A stretch of 11,246 nt of DNA, taken from the NCBI GenBank assembly GCA_937952095.1, contig CALFYG010000048.1, positions 1 to 11,246 on the forward strand, written 5' to 3'. The notes below the pieces were generated by a model that had not been told where the DNA came from, did no database searches, and saw only the letters and a program-made list of their open reading frames with translations. Shown one piece after another: positions 1 through 7,195 of the stretch; within the stretch, counting starts at the first letter, position 1; the number at the start of each line of letters is the position of its first letter. The stretch comes from an uncultured Micrococcales bacterium (lineage in GTDB: Bacteria > Actinomycetota > Actinomycetes > S36-B12 > UBA10799). Both the position numbers and the translations under genes were made by a program.

Positions 1-1818
1 CTGGGCGATCTGCTCGTCGGGCTGGAACGCGAGCAGGTTCGCGACGTGCTGGCCCTTCACGTCACGGCCGGAGTCGGGCAGCTCGTAGGCCTTCGCCCGG
101 TAGACCCGGCCGGTGTTCGTGAAGAACAGCAGCCAGTGGTGGGTCGTGGTGACGAAGAAGTGCTCGACGACGTCATCCGCCCGCAGCTGCGCGCCGCGCA
201 CGCCGCGCCCGCCGCGGTGCTGCGAGCGGTAGTTGTCGCTGCGGGTGCGCTTGATGTATCCGCCGCGGGTGATGGTGACGACCATCTCCTCTTCGGGGAT
301 GAGGTCTTCGACGCTCATGTCGCCGTCGAAGCCCATGAGGATCTCGGTGCGCCGCTCGTCGCCGAACTTCGCCGTGATGTCGGTGAGCTCGGTGACGATG
401 ATCTCGCGCTGCAGCGTCTCGCTGGCGAGGATCGCCTTGTACTCGGCGATCTCCCGCTCGAGCTCCGCGAGGCGGTCGAAGATCTTCTGCCGTTCGAGCG
501 CGGCGAGCCGGCGCAGCTGCAGGGCGAGGATGGCGTCGGCCTGCAGCTCGTCGACGTCGAGCAGCTTGATGAGTCCCTGCCGCGCCTCGTCGACGTCGGG
601 CGAGCGGCGGATGAGGGCGATGACCTCGTCGAGCGCGTCGAGGGCCTTGAGGTACCCGCGCAGGATGTGTGCACGCTCCTCGGCCTTCTTCAGGCGGTAC
701 GCGGTACGGCGCTGGATGACCTCGATCTGGTGGTCGATCCAATGCGTCACGAAGGCATCGAGGGTCAAAGTGCGCGGCACCCCGTCGACCAGTGCGAGCA
801 TGTTCGCCCCGAAGGTCTCCTGCAGCTGCGTGTGTCGGTACAACTGCGAGAGCACCACTCGTGGTTGGGCGTCGCGCTTGAGCACCACCACCAGCCGCTG
901 TCCGGTCCGGCTCGAGGAATCGTCGCGCAGGTCGGCGATCCCTGTGACCTTGCCGGCGTCAGCGAGCTCGGCGATCTTCGCGGTGAGGGTGTCCGGGTTC
1001 ACCTGGTAGGGCAACTCGGTGATCACCAGACAGGTGCGGCCGCGGTCGTCCTCCTCGATGTCCGCAACCCCGCGCATGATGATCGACCCGCGTCCGGTGC
1101 GGTAGGCAGCCTCGATCCCGGCGCGGCCCACGATGTAGGCGCCGGTCGGGAAGTCCGGACCCTTCACCCGTTCGATGAGCGCCTCGAGCAACTCCTCCTT
1201 GGAGGCGTCCGGGTGCTCGAGCGCCCACGCGATGCCGTCGGCGACCTCGGTGAGGTTGTGCGGCGGGATGTTCGTGGCCATGCCCACCGCGATCCCCGAG
1301 CTGCCGTTGACCAGCAGGTTGGGGAAGCGGCTGGGAAGGATCACCGGCTCCTGCGAGCGGCCGTCGAAGTTCGGTTTGAAATCGACGGTCTCCTCGTCGA
1401 TGTCGCGCACCATCTCCATGGCCAACTGGGCCAGCCGCGCCTCGGTGTACCGGTAGGCCGCCGCCGGGTCGTTGCCCGGGGAACCGAAGTTGCCCTGCCC
1501 GTCGACCAGCGGGTAACGCAGCGCCCACGGCTGCACCATGCGGACCAGGGCGTCGTAGACCGCGCTGTCACCGTGCGGGTGGTAGCTGCCCAGGACGTCA
1601 CCGACGACTGAAGCGCACTTGAAGAACCCGCGGTCGGGGCGGTACCCACCGTCGAACATCGCGTAGAGGATCCGGCGGTGCACGGGCTTCAAGCCGTCGC
1701 GCACATCCGGCAGGGCCCGGCCCACGATCACGCTCATCGCGTAGTCGAGGTAGGACTTCTGCATCTCCGCCTGGAGTTCGACCGGTTCGATCCGGTCGAC
1801 GTCTGGGGTCTGCGTCAC
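1..1818 (-). CDS. gyrA: DNA gyrase subunit A, 5' part (runs off the left edge)
   Basis: GyrA is the DNA-breaking and rejoining subunit of gyrase, which works as an A2B2 tetramer to introduce negative supercoils. The window holds the first 606 codons; the frame is still open at base 1, so the rest of the C-terminal pinwheel and the stop lie outside. The start is GTG at 1818, preceded by GGAG at 1826-1829 with 7 bases between. The N-terminal segment KSYLDYAMSVIVGRALPDVR is typical. The catalytic tyrosine is Y124 in AYRYTEARL. The quinolone-determining region reads HPHGDSAVYD with S85 and D89, the residues usually found in susceptible enzymes. The GyrA box QHRGGRG lies near residues 533-539, so this is true gyrase rather than topoisomerase IV. 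It follows gyrB by 12 bases and is in the same frame as it. Confidence 0.98.
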   Translation of the reverse strand, partial: MTQTPDVDRIEPVELQAEMQKSYLDYAMSVIVGRALPDVRDGLKPVHRRILYAMFDGGYRPDRGFFKCASVVGDVLGSYHPHGDSAVYDALVRMVQPWALRYPLVDGQGNFGSPGNDPAAAYRYTEARLAQLAMEMVRDIDEETVDFKPNFDGRSQEPVILPSRFPNLLVNGSSGIAVGMATNIPPHNLTEVADGIAWALEHPDASKEELLEALIERVKGPDFPTGAYIVGRAGIEAAYRTGRGSIIMRGVADIEEDDRGRTCLVITELPYQVNPDTLTAKIAELADAGKVTGIADLRDDSSSRTGQRLVVVLKRDAQPRVVLSQLYRHTQLQETFGANMLALVDGVPRTLTLDAFVTHWIDHQIEVIQRRTAYRLKKAEERAHILRGYLKALDALDEVIALIRRSPDVDEARQGLIKLLDVDELQADAILALQLRRLAALERQKIFDRLAELEREIAEYKAILASETLQREIIVTELTDITAKFGDERRTEILMGFDGDMSVEDLIPEEEMVVTITRGGYIKRTRSDNYRSQHRGGRGVRGAQLRADDVVEHFFVTTTHHWLLFFTNTGRVYRAKAYELPDSGRDVKGQHVANLLAFQPDEQIAQ

Positions 1819-1830
1819 TGAATCACTCCG

Positions 1831-3774
1831 TTAGATGTCGAGGAAGCGCACGTCTTTGGCGTTGCGCTGGATGAATTTGCGGCGGCTCTCCACGTCCTCG
1901 CCCATGAGCATGCTGAAGACCTCGTCGGCCTGCGCGGCGTCCTCGAGGGTGACCTGCAGCAGGATCCGACGATCCGGGTCCATCGTGGTCTCCCACAACT
2001 CGTTGGCGTTCATCTCGCCGAGACCCTTGAAGCGCTGGATGAAGCCCTCCTTCGGACTCTTCTTGCCCGCTTCGTGCCCGGCCTCGACCAGGGCGTCGCG
2101 CTCCCGGTCGCTGTAGGCGTACTCGTGGTTCTCCTTGCCGCTCCACTTGAGCAGGTACAGCGGCGGCTGCGCGAGATACACGTGACCCTCGATGATCAGG
2201 GGGCGCATGAAGCGGAACAGCAGCGTGAGAAGCAAGGTCCGGATGTGCTGACCGTCGACGTCGGCGTCGGCCATGAGGACGAGTTTGTGGTAGCGCAGTT
2301 TGTTGAGGTCGAACTCGTCCTGCACGCCGGTGCCGAGCGCAGAGATCATCGCCTGGACCTCGTTGTTGGCCAGCACCCGGTCCAGTCGGGCCTTCTCGAC
2401 GTTGAGGATCTTGCCGCGGATGGGCAGGATCGCCTGGGTCGCCGGGTCGCGACCGCTGCGTGCCGAGCCACCGGCCGAGTCCCCCTCAACGATGAACAGT
2501 TCGCACTCCTCCGGGTTCGTCGAGGAGCAGTCGATCAGCTTGCCGGGCAGGCCCCCACCGCCGAGCAGCCCCTTCCGGTTACGCGCGAGATCCCGGGCCT
2601 TCCGGGCAGCCACCCGTGCGACGGACGCGGCAACGGCCTTACGAGCGATCTCTTTACCCTCAGCGGGATTCTTCTCGAACCACTCACCGAGCTGGTCGTT
2701 CACCAGTTTCTGCACGAACGTCTTCGCCTCGGTGTTGCCGAGTTTGGTCTTCGTCTGGCCCTCGAACTGCGGCTCGCGCAGTTTCACGCTGATGATCGCG
2801 GTGAGGCCCTCCCGGATGTCGTCACCGGTGAGGTTCGCGTCCTTCTCCTTCAACACCCCCCACTCACGGGCGAAGCGGTTCATCAGCGCGGTCAACGCCG
2901 CCCGGTAGCCCTCTTCGTGGGTACCGCCCTCGGTGGTGTTGATGGTGTTCGCGAACGTGTAGATCGACTCGCTGAAGCCATTGTTCCACTGCATCGCGAC
3001 CTCGGCGCTGATCCCCTTGTCCAGGTCCTCTGCCTCGAACTCGATGACCGACGGGTTACTCGGGCCCTTGTTGGCGTTGAGGTGTCGTACGAAGTCCCCG
3101 ATGCCGCCGGCGTAGCAGTAGCTGATCTCGGTCTCGACCTCGTCGTCGGGGTCCTGGGGCCGTTCGTCCCTGAGGTTGATGGTCAGTCCCCGGTTGAGGA
3201 ACGCCATCTCCTGAAAGCGCCGCGACAGCGTGTCGAAGTCGTAGTTCGTCGTCTCGAAGATGTCGGGATCGGCCCAGAACGTCACGGTCGTCCCGGTGTC
3301 GGACACCGCGTCCCCCTTGGCCAGCGGCTCCTGCGGCACGCCGTGCCGGTAGGACTGTGTCCATTCGTGGCCGTCGCGGTGGATGTTGACGTCGACGGAG
3401 GTGGACAGGGCGTTGACCACCGAGACACCGACGCCGTGCAGACCACCGGACACCGAGTAACCGCCACCGCCGAACTTCCCGCCCGCGTGCAGCACCGTGA
3501 GGACCACCTCGACGGCGGGCTTCTTCTCGACCGGGTGCATGTCGACAGGGATGCCGCGGCCGTTGTCCACGACCCGAACCCCACCGTCGGCGAGCAGTGT
3601 GATGTCGATGGTGTCGCAGTGTCCGGCCAGCGCCTCGTCGACGGCGTTGTCGACGACCTCGTAGACGAGGTGGTGCAACCCTCGCTCACCTGTGGAGCCG
3701 ATGTACATGCCGGGTCGCTTGCGCACCGCTTCCAAGCCCTCGAGAACCTGGATATCGCTGGCGTCGTACGACAC
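1831..3774 (-). CDS. gyrB: DNA gyrase subunit B
   Basis: GyrB is the ATPase subunit of gyrase; with GyrA it supercoils DNA in the cytoplasm. The protein is 647 residues, normal for actinobacterial GyrB. The GHKL ATPase domain is visible as YEVVDNAVDE (E39, N43), DNGRGIP (70-76) and GGLHGVGVSVVN (from 110). The TOPRIM domain has EGDSAGG at 430-436 and the metal-binding acidic run MADADVDG at 501-508. The tail holds the QRFKGLGEMN motif. The start is GTG at 3774, directly preceded by an in-frame TGA, so no longer start exists; AAAGGGG at 3781-3787 is the ribosome site, 6 bases upstream. gyrA follows after 12 bases, so the two are surely co-transcribed. The 177 bp gap to dciA may hold its own promoter. 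Confidence 0.98.
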   Translation of the reverse strand: MSYDASDIQVLEGLEAVRKRPGMYIGSTGERGLHHLVYEVVDNAVDEALAGHCDTIDITLLADGGVRVVDNGRGIPVDMHPVEKKPAVEVVLTVLHAGGKFGGGGYSVSGGLHGVGVSVVNALSTSVDVNIHRDGHEWTQSYRHGVPQEPLAKGDAVSDTGTTVTFWADPDIFETTNYDFDTLSRRFQEMAFLNRGLTINLRDERPQDPDDEVETEISYCYAGGIGDFVRHLNANKGPSNPSVIEFEAEDLDKGISAEVAMQWNNGFSESIYTFANTINTTEGGTHEEGYRAALTALMNRFAREWGVLKEKDANLTGDDIREGLTAIISVKLREPQFEGQTKTKLGNTEAKTFVQKLVNDQLGEWFEKNPAEGKEIARKAVAASVARVAARKARDLARNRKGLLGGGGLPGKLIDCSSTNPEECELFIVEGDSAGGSARSGRDPATQAILPIRGKILNVEKARLDRVLANNEVQAMISALGTGVQDEFDLNKLRYHKLVLMADADVDGQHIRTLLLTLLFRFMRPLIIEGHVYLAQPPLYLLKWSGKENHEYAYSDRERDALVEAGHEAGKKSPKEGFIQRFKGLGEMNANELWETTMDPDRRILLQVTLEDAAQADEVFSMLMGEDVESRRKFIQRNAKDVRFLDI

Positions 3775-3849
3775 TCACAGCCCCTTTCGCCGGTGGACCA
3801 TCGCGCGAAAACGGCCGGAATGGGCCTTGAACACGCTCAACTACTGGTA

Positions 3850-3855
3850 ATTCTA
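3850..3855 (-). promoter_or_regulatory. possible -10 element of a gyrB promoter
   Basis: On the minus strand TAGAAT occurs in the 177 bp dciA-gyrB gap, about 75 bases before the gyrB start. It matches the actinobacterial TANNNT pattern. No good -35 is present at 16-18 bases; a TTGTCG at 3866-3871 is only 10 bases away. A 4-base inverted repeat, TTGA-N6-TCAA, lies just downstream at 3828-3841. The assignment is tentative. Confidence 0.3.
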
Positions 3856-3912
3856 CCCTGTCCTACGACAACGGCCGCTCATTCCACGGCCTCTAAGCCA
3901 CTTCTGAGCCGT

Positions 3913-3921
3913 TTATCCCCA
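3913..3921 (+). promoter_or_regulatory. DnaA-box-like sequence upstream of gyrB
   Basis: TTATCCCCA differs from the consensus TTATCCACA at one base. It lies in the gap between dciA and gyrB, upstream of the possible gyrB promoter. A single isolated near-match can occur by chance. Confidence 0.25.
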
Positions 3922-3951
3922 GGTCAGGCATCCCCCCACGTGCCGATCCGG

Positions 3952-4449
3952 TCAGCCATACGTGTCGCGTGGCCCGCGGCCCTTGACCCTCAGCCGGCCC
4001 CGTTGCCGCGGACCGACGTCCGGGCCGAGCACCGCGATGTCCGAGACGATCCCGCCCGGGATCTCCCCTTGCAGACGTTTGCGCAGCTGACTGGACAACA
4101 TCCGCACCTGCGTGGCCCACGCTGTGCTGTCCGCGCGCAGCGTCAGCAGCCCGGTGTTCCGGTCGAAGGCCTCGGGCTTGACGTGCTCGGCCAGCGTCGG
4201 CCCGACCAGTGATGCCCACTCGCCCCAGATCTTCCCGATACTGGTGGCCGCCTGCCAGCCCCGATCGGTCACCAGCGAGACGATCGCGTCGGCCATGGTG
4301 GCCGGATCCCGATCGTCGGTCCTGGCCGAGGAATATGTCGGCTCCTTGCGCGCCGGCGATGAACTACCGGTGGGCAGAGCCCTGGCGGCCTGGCGGGCAC
4401 GGGCCAGAACCCGATTCGCCAGATCACTCACCGACTCGTCTGTCACCAT
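3952..4449 (-). CDS. dciA: DciA (DUF721) replicative-helicase loader/operator
   Basis: DciA-family proteins interact with the replicative helicase DnaB and help load it in bacteria that lack DnaC/DnaI; the actinobacterial member sits between recF and gyrB, as here. The product is about 165 residues. The N-terminal ~65 residues are low-complexity and probably flexible. The conserved KH-like DUF721 domain spans about residues 70-142 and includes GKIWGEWASLVGPTLAEHV, then LTLRADSTAWATQVRML and LRKRLQGEIPGGIV. The start is uncertain: GTG at 4452, ATG at 4449 and GTG at 4446 are all in frame. The ATG overlaps the recF stop by one base (TGATG), and AGGGG at 4452-4456 would space best with the GTG at 4446. 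Translational coupling to recF is likely. Family assignment rests on motif, size and synteny. Confidence 0.9.
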   Translation of the reverse strand: MVTDESVSDLANRVLARARQAARALPTGSSSPARKEPTYSSARTDDRDPATMADAIVSLVTDRGWQAATSIGKIWGEWASLVGPTLAEHVKPEAFDRNTGLLTLRADSTAWATQVRMLSSQLRKRLQGEIPGGIVSDIAVLGPDVGPRQRGRLRVKGRGPRDTYG

Positions 4450-5570
4450 CACCCCTGAACGATCGCACCACTGTCTACAGAGAATCTAACCCCGCGCAGC
4501 GATTCCGGTACGTCACCCGACACGGCCGCGGTGATGAGTACCTGTCCGTGTGACTCCACAGCGGCCTGCGCGAGCCGCTCCCGGCGCTGCTGGTCCAGTT
4601 CGGCGAACACGTCGTCGAGGATCAGGATCGGGTCACCTGACTGTTCATCACGCAGGACCTCGTAGCTGGCCAGACGCAGCGCGAGCGCAAGCGACCAGGA
4701 CTCGCCGTGGGAGGCGTACCCCCGGGCGGGCAGCGCATTGAGGCTCAGCTCCACGTCGTCGCGGTGTGGTCCGAGCAAGGTGACTCCCCTGGCCAACTCC
4801 TCACCGCGGATCGCGTCGAGCGTCTCCCGCATGCGCTGCCCGATGTCGTCGGACAGATCCGGCAGCCGCGCCGCCGTGTAGGCCATGGCGACGTCGTTGC
4901 GCGTCGAGGCCACCTGCGAATAGGCCTCGGACGTCGGCTGCGCGATCCTGTCCAGCAGGGCGAGCCGGCCCGCGACGATGTCGGCCCCGAACTGCACGAG
5001 TCGGTCGTTCCAGACGTCGAGCGTGCTGTGCAAGGTCTCTCGTTCGATACTGCTGCTGCTCTTCGCCGAGGATCGAAGCAGCGAGTTGCGCTGTTTGATG
5101 GTCTTGTCGTAATCGGCCATGACCGAGGCGAAACGGGGGTTGGTCTGCACGAGCAACTGATCGAGGAATCGGCGTCTGGCCGCCGGATCCCCCTTCACCA
5201 GGCCGAGGTCCTCCGGAGCGAACATCACGGCCCGCACGATGCCGAGGGCGTCCCTGGTACGGCGCACCGGAGCGCGGTTGACCTGCAGTCGGTTGGCGCG
5301 TCCTGGATTGATCTGGACATCGAGGCCCATGGTGCGCTCACCCTGATCCACGAGGCTGCGGATCACCGCCCGGTCACATCCCGCCCGCACCAGCGCGGTG
5401 TCGTTGGCGACGCGATGGCTGCTGAAGGTCGCCAGATATGCGACCGCTTCCACGACATTGGTCTTGCCCTGCCCGTTGGGGCCGACGAGGACGTTGATGC
5501 CCGGCTGGAACTCGACCGCGAGGTGCTCGTAGTTGCGGAAGTCGGTGAGCTCGAGGCGGGAGATCCTCAC
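4449..5570 (-). CDS. recF: DNA replication and repair protein RecF
   Basis: RecF is an SMC-like ABC ATPase that binds DNA at gaps and, with RecO and RecR, helps load RecA at stalled forks. The product is 373 residues, a normal length. The N-terminus LELTDFRNYEHL is diagnostic. Walker A is GPNGQGKT at 30-37. The ABC signature region is around SHGES (287-291), and Walker B is DPILILDDVFAELD starting at 313 with the DD pair at 319-320. The start is GTG at 5570, and its first bases overlap the dnaN stop as GTGA, so it is translationally coupled to dnaN. Its own stop overlaps the start of dciA. There is no room for gnd between dnaN and recF. Confidence 0.97.
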   Translation of the reverse strand: MRISRLELTDFRNYEHLAVEFQPGINVLVGPNGQGKTNVVEAVAYLATFSSHRVANDTALVRAGCDRAVIRSLVDQGERTMGLDVQINPGRANRLQVNRAPVRRTRDALGIVRAVMFAPEDLGLVKGDPAARRRFLDQLLVQTNPRFASVMADYDKTIKQRNSLLRSSAKSSSSIERETLHSTLDVWNDRLVQFGADIVAGRLALLDRIAQPTSEAYSQVASTRNDVAMAYTAARLPDLSDDIGQRMRETLDAIRGEELARGVTLLGPHRDDVELSLNALPARGYASHGESWSLALALRLASYEVLRDEQSGDPILILDDVFAELDQQRRERLAQAAVESHGQVLITAAVSGDVPESLRGVRFSVDSGAIVQG

Positions 5571-6694
5571 CGGTTGAGGCGCACCGGCATCAGCAGATAC
5601 CGGAAGACCTCACTGCCACCGTCCGGGTCGATGCCGGTCAGCACCGCCGCCTTCTCGGCCGACTGCAGGCTGAGACGGGCATGCGGTTCGGTGAGCCCTG
5701 CCAGACCGTCTGCCAGGAACCGCGGGTTGAACGCGACGTCGAGTCCCTCGCCCTGCAGCGTGCAGCCGATCGTTTCGGTCGCAGTCGCCTCATCGCCGGT
5801 ACCGGCCTTGAGGACGACCTCTTCCGAGGAGAACACCAGGCGCACTGCGGAGTCCTGGTGGAGCACCAGACTCACGCGCTTGAGTGCTTCCTTCAGTGCG
5901 CCGACCTCGATCTCCGGCTGACTGACGAACTGCGTCGGTAGCAGTGAACGGAACTTGGGGAAGTTGGCCGAGTCCATGAGGCGCAGACCGGTCTGCCGCG
6001 AGCCGGCCGTCAGCGACAGGGAGGTCTCCGCCTCCCCGAGGTGCACCGTCACGGTGCCGGCATCGGCGAACGCCTTCGTGGCTTCCAGGAACTCACGACC
6101 CGGGATCGTGACCGCGATGGGTTGGTCGGCAGCCAGCGGCTCCCATGGGAGTTCGCGCACCGCGAGCCGGTAGCGATCCGTGGCAGCCAGCGTCAGGCGG
6201 CCGTCCGGTTCGATCTCCATCCGGATCCCCGCATACGCGTGATTGCGCTCGTCAGGGGAGGCTGACGCGACAGCGACCTGGGCTACCGCCGCGGCGAACA
6301 CTCCGGCATCGACGGATCCCACGGCCTGCGGCAGATCGGGCAGTGGCGGGTACTCGTCACCGGGCAGCGTCGGCAGCAGGAAGGACGAGGCACCGCAGGT
6401 GACCTCCACCCGGCCCGAGGTCTGCAATGCGAAACTCACCGGCTGGGCCGGCAGGGATCTGGCGATCTCGACCAGCAGACGGCCACTGATCAGCGCCGTG
6501 CCCGGTTCACCGATGACGGCGTCGGCCCGGTTGTGTGACCAGGTGTCCTGGGTGGTCGTCGTGAAGGAGACCCCGTCCTCGCCGGCCTCCACGAGAACGC
6601 CGGCCAGGGCCGGGAAGGGAACCCGGGAAGGCAGCGTGCGGGAGACCCACGTCACCACGTCAGCCAGGACGTCTCTCTCGATGCGAAACTTCAC
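5567..6694 (-). CDS. dnaN: DNA polymerase III beta subunit (sliding clamp)
   Basis: DnaN forms a dimeric ring around DNA that tethers polymerase III and many repair enzymes. The product is 375 residues, within the usual 365-400. The N-terminus VKFRIERDVLADVV is typical, as are the internal DEYPPLPDLP and the C-terminus YLLMPVRL, which forms part of the clamp's peptide-binding pocket. Three similar clamp domains of about 120 residues each are expected across the length. The start is GTG at 6694: it is preceded by AAGGAGG at 6699-6705, 4 bases away. A longer in-frame ATG at 6781 would add 29 residues without family resemblance and ignore this ribosome site. No convincing promoter hexamers were found upstream, but transcription must start within the oriC segment. 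recF overlaps its stop. Confidence 0.97.
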   Translation of the reverse strand: MKFRIERDVLADVVTWVSRTLPSRVPFPALAGVLVEAGEDGVSFTTTTQDTWSHNRADAVIGEPGTALISGRLLVEIARSLPAQPVSFALQTSGRVEVTCGASSFLLPTLPGDEYPPLPDLPQAVGSVDAGVFAAAVAQVAVASASPDERNHAYAGIRMEIEPDGRLTLAATDRYRLAVRELPWEPLAADQPIAVTIPGREFLEATKAFADAGTVTVHLGEAETSLSLTAGSRQTGLRLMDSANFPKFRSLLPTQFVSQPEIEVGALKEALKRVSLVLHQDSAVRLVFSSEEVVLKAGTGDEATATETIGCTLQGEGLDVAFNPRFLADGLAGLTEPHARLSLQSAEKAAVLTGIDPDGGSEVFRYLLMPVRLNR

Positions 6695-6715
6695 ACTTCC
6701 TCCTTGTTGAGGGCA

Positions 6716-6749
6716 TCGTGTCACGACCTTGTCGTTCGCAGTGGGCGAA
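6716..6749. promoter_or_regulatory. two small dyads upstream of dnaN
   Basis: TCGTG-T-CACGA (6716-6726) and TTCGC-N5-GCGAA (6735-6749) are perfect inverted repeats with 5-base arms, 22-55 bases ahead of the dnaN start. They could be operators or leader hairpins of the dnaN-recF-dciA transcript. Arms this short are common by chance in GC-rich DNA. Confidence 0.25.
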
Positions 6750-6810
6750 TCGCGTCGGTTGCTCGGGGTTTGTGTTTCCACAGGTGCGCCCTCCCCCGAT
6801 CTGGTTCTCG

Positions 6811-6846
6811 AATGTACTTCGTGAAGAGATTACGTAGACGTAGTAG
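6811..6846. other. candidate DNA unwinding element with DnaA-trio-like triplets
   Basis: This is one of the least GC-rich patches of the 6695-7195 gap and directly flanks the tandem boxes at 6851 and 6860. Read leftwards from the box on the plus strand, there is a GC-rich CACC spacer (6847-6850), then triplets read 3' to 5' as GAT, GAT, GCA, GAT, GCA, TTA, GAG, AAG. That resembles the DnaA-trio (3'-RAT-5' repeats) described next to DnaA boxes in bacterial basal unwinding systems. The orientation matches that of the E. coli R1 box relative to its unwinding element. The match is by eye. Confidence 0.45.
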
Positions 6847-6998
6847 CACCTGTGGATGCTGTGGATGAACGGACGAACCCCCTGATGGTCCGCGGGTAAT
6901 TACATCGCACACAGGGGTGTGGGTGGATCCGCGCGTCGGTGTGGATGGGTGTGGACGGGTCGGGGTTGTTCACGTAGGGGTCACAATCGCGTGGGTGG

Positions 6999-7007
6999 TT
7001 GTCCACG
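6999..7007 (+). promoter_or_regulatory. strong DnaA box in the oriC cluster
   Basis: TTGTCCACG differs at only the last base from TTGTCCACA, the form preferred in high-GC actinobacteria. It is one of the two best boxes in the dnaN-proximal gap. Confidence 0.6.
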
Positions 7008-7064
7008 GACCTGGCACCCCGGGGGTCCTCGACGGCCACTCTGTTCCACAGGGAGTCCACAGGC

Positions 7065-7086
7065 CGGTGACCACGCATCGTCACCG
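7065..7086. promoter_or_regulatory. perfect 7 bp inverted repeat between oriC and the acetyltransferase gene
   Basis: CGGTGAC-N8-GTCACCG is a perfect dyad starting 3 bases after the last DnaA box of the cluster. It has the shape of an operator for a dimeric regulator, or a short hairpin without a T-run. It could separate origin and gene promoter functions; no known regulator is suggested. Confidence 0.35.
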
Positions 7087-7099
7087 ACACGCCGTGGGG

Positions 7100-7114
7100 T
7101 TCACCGTGTGTGAA
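7100..7114. promoter_or_regulatory. inverted repeat TTCAC-N5-GTGAA upstream of the acetyltransferase gene
   Basis: A perfect dyad with 5-base arms, 82-96 bases before the start of the gene at 7196 and about 45 bases before its possible -10. It may be an operator; arms are short, so chance is possible. Confidence 0.25.
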
Positions 7115-7158
7115 GGCCGATACCAGTGACGCCGGGCCCATCAGAGGTGCCCACGCCC

Positions 7159-7164
7159 TAGTCT
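7159..7164 (+). promoter_or_regulatory. possible -10 element of the acetyltransferase gene
   Basis: TAGTCT fits the TANNNT pattern of actinobacterial -10 boxes and would give a leader of roughly 25 bases including the ribosome site. There is no recognisable -35 at the usual distance, so the call is weak. Confidence 0.3.
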
Positions 7165-7195
7165 GGGCCGCGAGTGGAGAGCCGAGGAGGCACCT

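Larger units (their letters stand above)
6774..7061. other. oriC: candidate chromosomal replication origin (oriC), main DnaA-box cluster
   Basis: The 501 bp gap 6695-7195 has no credible gene and holds at least nine sequences close to the DnaA box TTRTCCACA. On the minus strand are GCATCCACA (6851-6859), TCATCCACA (6860-6868), CCATCCACA (6940-6948) and CCGTCCACA (6950-6958). On the plus strand are GTTTCCACA (6774-6782), TTGTTCACG (6966-6974), TTGTCCACG (6999-7007), TGTTCCACA (7042-7050) and GAGTCCACA (7053-7061). The best, at 6860 and 6999, have one mismatch. Boxes left of about 6962 (except 6774) face left, and those to the right face right. The origin lies next to dnaN, as in most actinobacteria, where oriC is between dnaA and dnaN. 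A high count of weak boxes is typical of actinobacterial origins. Exact borders are my estimate. Confidence 0.75.

Noticed and set aside
46..1611. 521-codon open frame antisense to gyrA
   Set aside because: Shadow of gyrA codon bias; the minus-strand frame shows all gyrase motifs.
2074..4212. 712-codon open frame antisense to gyrB and dciA
   Set aside because: It is the complement of certain genes in a GC-rich genome, where third-position bias opens the opposite frames. The protein resembles nothing I know and lacks a supporting ribosome site.
5567..5570. Missing gnd between dnaN and recF as a deletion
   Set aside because: Many actinobacteria lack gnd there, and the 4-base GTGA overlap is a normal coupled junction, so there is no sign of a scar.
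4707..5921. 404-codon open frame antisense to recF and dnaN
   Set aside because: It crosses the recF-dnaN boundary on the opposite strand, and both true genes have clear motifs.
6695..6781. Longer dnaN start at 6781
   Set aside because: It would add 29 residues unlike any clamp and bypass the AAGGAGG at 6699-6705.
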